Part shown: positions 6,159-7,291 of the stretch, in pieces
Layout: each line of letters begins with the position of its first letter
How positions within the stretch are numbered: the stretch's first letter is position 1
Assembly: GCA_021204605.1 (NCBI GenBank)
Contig: JAJPZD010000107.1
Span: 1-7,291, forward strand
Direction of reading: 5' to 3'
DNA: 7,291 nt
Origin: Prevotella sp.
Lineage (GTDB): Bacteria; Bacteroidota; Bacteroidia; Bacteroidales; Bacteroidaceae
Program-made: the position numbers and the translations under genes
Notes under the pieces: model-generated
What the model was told of the DNA's origin: nothing
Seen by the model: only the letters and a program-made list of their open reading frames with translations
The model's database searches: none

Positions 6159-6924
6159 TACGTTTTATTCCTGAGCCCCAACTTTCAAGCCACGTTGTTT
6201 TGTAGAGAACACTGGCAATAAGAGGATTGTAAGGTTTAGACTCGTGGAACTGCTTGATATTTTCAGGTGTTACGCCAACAGGGAAACGGCCAGGATTTGT
6301 GATTTCTATTCTGTCTGAATATATGCCGAGGCTAACTGATGCAGATATTGAGTCGAAAGACCTGTGACAGAGAGAGTTGATTAATGCCTCCCTTAATGCC
6401 TCACGAGGAATGTCAAGATACTCAACACGTTGTAAGCCGACAACCCGCCCATGTAAATTCAGGTGTTTATAACAGAATGCCATACCCGCATCCAACATTT
6501 CAAAGAAGTTTCCATGAACTTGCTGGTTGTCAATAAACACAAGTTTGTCTGTTCCCTCAAAACGAGCCATACGTAGCAGGAGTTGAGGATATTGCCATGT
6601 GTCTTTCGCAAACAAAGCCACAGCAGCCTGTAAAGGTTTACCGTCTTTCAACAAGGAGAACCTTTTCAAAATGTTCTCGCAAGGCAAAGACAAGGCGTTT
6701 TCCGGCATACGACCACCACGCACACCCATACGGACAGCATTCATTATATGTTCCTCATTCAAATCGCCAACTGAATAGTCATCGGCAATCTGGTTCTCCC
6801 ACCCATATTTATGAGGTTTTGCTGCTATCATTCGTTCTGTCTTTTAGCTCGCCTGTAGTTTTTTCAGTTCCAGAGTACGAGACTCACCGTCTTTTATAAT
6901 AGCTTTAATATCTTCTATTGTCAT
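6094..6924 (-). pseudogene. AlbA_2/GHKL (RecG-like) ATP-binding protein, domain-deleted and frameshifted remnant
   Basis: ATG 6924-6922 begins MTIEDIKAIIKDGESRTLEL, a typical start of an AlbA_2 domain, then runs into TAA 6846-6844 because an A-run seems one base short. The next recognisable sequence, ERMIAAKPHKYGWENQIADD, belongs after the AlbA_2 domain, so roughly 90 residues of that domain are missing near 6831-6850. From the internal ATG 6831 an open 245-codon frame covers the rest: HGNFFEMLDAGMAF, then the GHKL-type ATP-binding region with LINSLCHRSF (150-159), NPGRFP (179-184) and ESWGSGIKRI (216-225). It stops at 6094-6096 just after PEPYYEV, short of the usual terminal strands. Intact relatives are putative transcriptional regulators or RecG-like proteins; here a nucleic-acid-binding role is unlikely, though the ATP-binding half could still be made. 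It follows the DUF1703 gene by 8 bases. Confidence 0.75.
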
Positions 6925-6932
6925 GAGAAATG

Positions 6933-7291
6933 TCAGAGGGAGATTATTTTGTACTCACTGATGGTGCGTGTTGTGGATGAGAAAGCGACACCGATTTTGT
7001 ATAATTTGCGGTCATCAGCCGCAAATGGGAGCGTGTAATCATTGGAGTCGATTTGTTCGAGAGCTTTGTCGGCTGAGACATCAACATTGAGTTCCATGGC
7101 ATAGATGTAGTCTTTGGAATATACTACCACGTCAATGCGTCCATTTGATGTAGCTTTCTCAACCTGAGTGTTGAAGCCCACCAATGTGAATATCAGGGAT
7201 GTAACGTTCTCAAAATAAATCTCAAACTCTCCTGTAACACGGTAATCATTGCCATCAAGAAGCGTTTTCATCCTTGACATGAAACCCTCCG
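6933..7291 (-). CDS. AAA-ATPase-like/DUF1703 protein, C-terminal PD-(D/E)XK domain; 5' end outside window
   Basis: The frame is open through the right edge (EGF precedes Met 7280), so the ATG there is internal and the N-terminal AAA-ATPase-like domain is off the window. The visible ~119 residues match the C-terminal nuclease-like domain of the family common and highly multiplied in Bacteroidales: FEIYFENVTSLIFTLVGF, then GRIDVVVYSKDYIYAMEL, ALEQI and a YKIGVAFSS strand. The acidic residues Asp (GRID) and Glu (7092-7094) are present, but the position of the usual catalytic Lys in E-x-K is Asn (AAT, 7086-7088). The domain is therefore probably not an active nuclease. The true role of the family is unclear. 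It is the first visible gene of a leftward pair with the AlbA_2 remnant, 8 bases downstream. Confidence 0.85.
   Translation of the reverse strand, partial: EGFMSRMKTLLDGNDYRVTGEFEIYFENVTSLIFTLVGFNTQVEKATSNGRIDVVVYSKDYIYAMELNVDVSADKALEQIDSNDYTLPFAADDRKLYKIGVAFSSTTRTISEYKIISL

Noticed and set aside
6597..6899. A 100-codon + strand ORF opposite the ATP-binding gene.
   Set aside because: It is a shadow of the - strand gene, whose protein matches a known family along this span.
1..7291. tRNA or rRNA genes and insertion sequences with transposases.
   Set aside because: No cloverleaf-like sequence, rRNA segment, transposase frame or terminal inverted repeats with target duplication were seen.

Overview
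The window looks like a chromosomal defence-type region from a member of the Bacteroidota, most likely Bacteroidales (Bacteroides, Prevotella or a relative). The reasons are the A+T-leaning composition, weak or absent Shine-Dalgarno sequences before most starts, promoter-like sites of the TTTG / TAnnTTTG type, and the protein families present: a type I restriction-modification system, a DUF1016/YhcG nuclease, a RecG-like AlbA_2/GHKL ATP-binding protein and an AAA-ATPase-like/DUF1703 protein. The genus is inferred, not proven.

Layout. Positions 2-4132 hold a compact type I restriction-modification operon on the + strand: the 3' part of hsdR (the 5' part lies outside the window), then hsdM two bases later, then hsdS 22 bases later. 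A 196-base A+T-rich gap (4133-4328) carries a perfect hairpin and a candidate promoter. It leads into an intact DUF1016/YhcG-family PD-(D/E)XK nuclease gene (4329-5426), whose coding sequence contains a 36-base tandem duplication and a 27-base palindrome. A 227-base gap (5427-5653) contains a second candidate promoter and a G-rich, structured-looking stretch. From there the region is decaying. At 5654-6158 a gene of unknown function is broken by two apparent one-base losses in A-runs. Facing it on the - strand, an AlbA_2/GHKL ATP-binding protein gene (6094-6924) has lost most of its AlbA_2 domain and carries a further frameshift. Upstream of that, also on the - strand and running off the right edge, is the C-terminal PD-(D/E)XK domain of an AAA-ATPase-like/DUF1703 protein with Asn at the usual catalytic Lys position.

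How the genes work together. HsdS would choose the DNA target, HsdM would methylate adenine in it, and HsdR would translocate and cut unmethylated DNA. The YhcG-type protein is a second predicted nuclease next to this system. Its position suggests an accessory role in defence, but it has its own probable promoter and nothing in the sequence proves a joint function. The last third of the window reads as a graveyard of accessory genes. I do not see a complete novel system; the best leads are the duplicated linker in the nuclease, the structured leader at about 5512-5610, and the frameshifts and domain loss in the right-hand genes.
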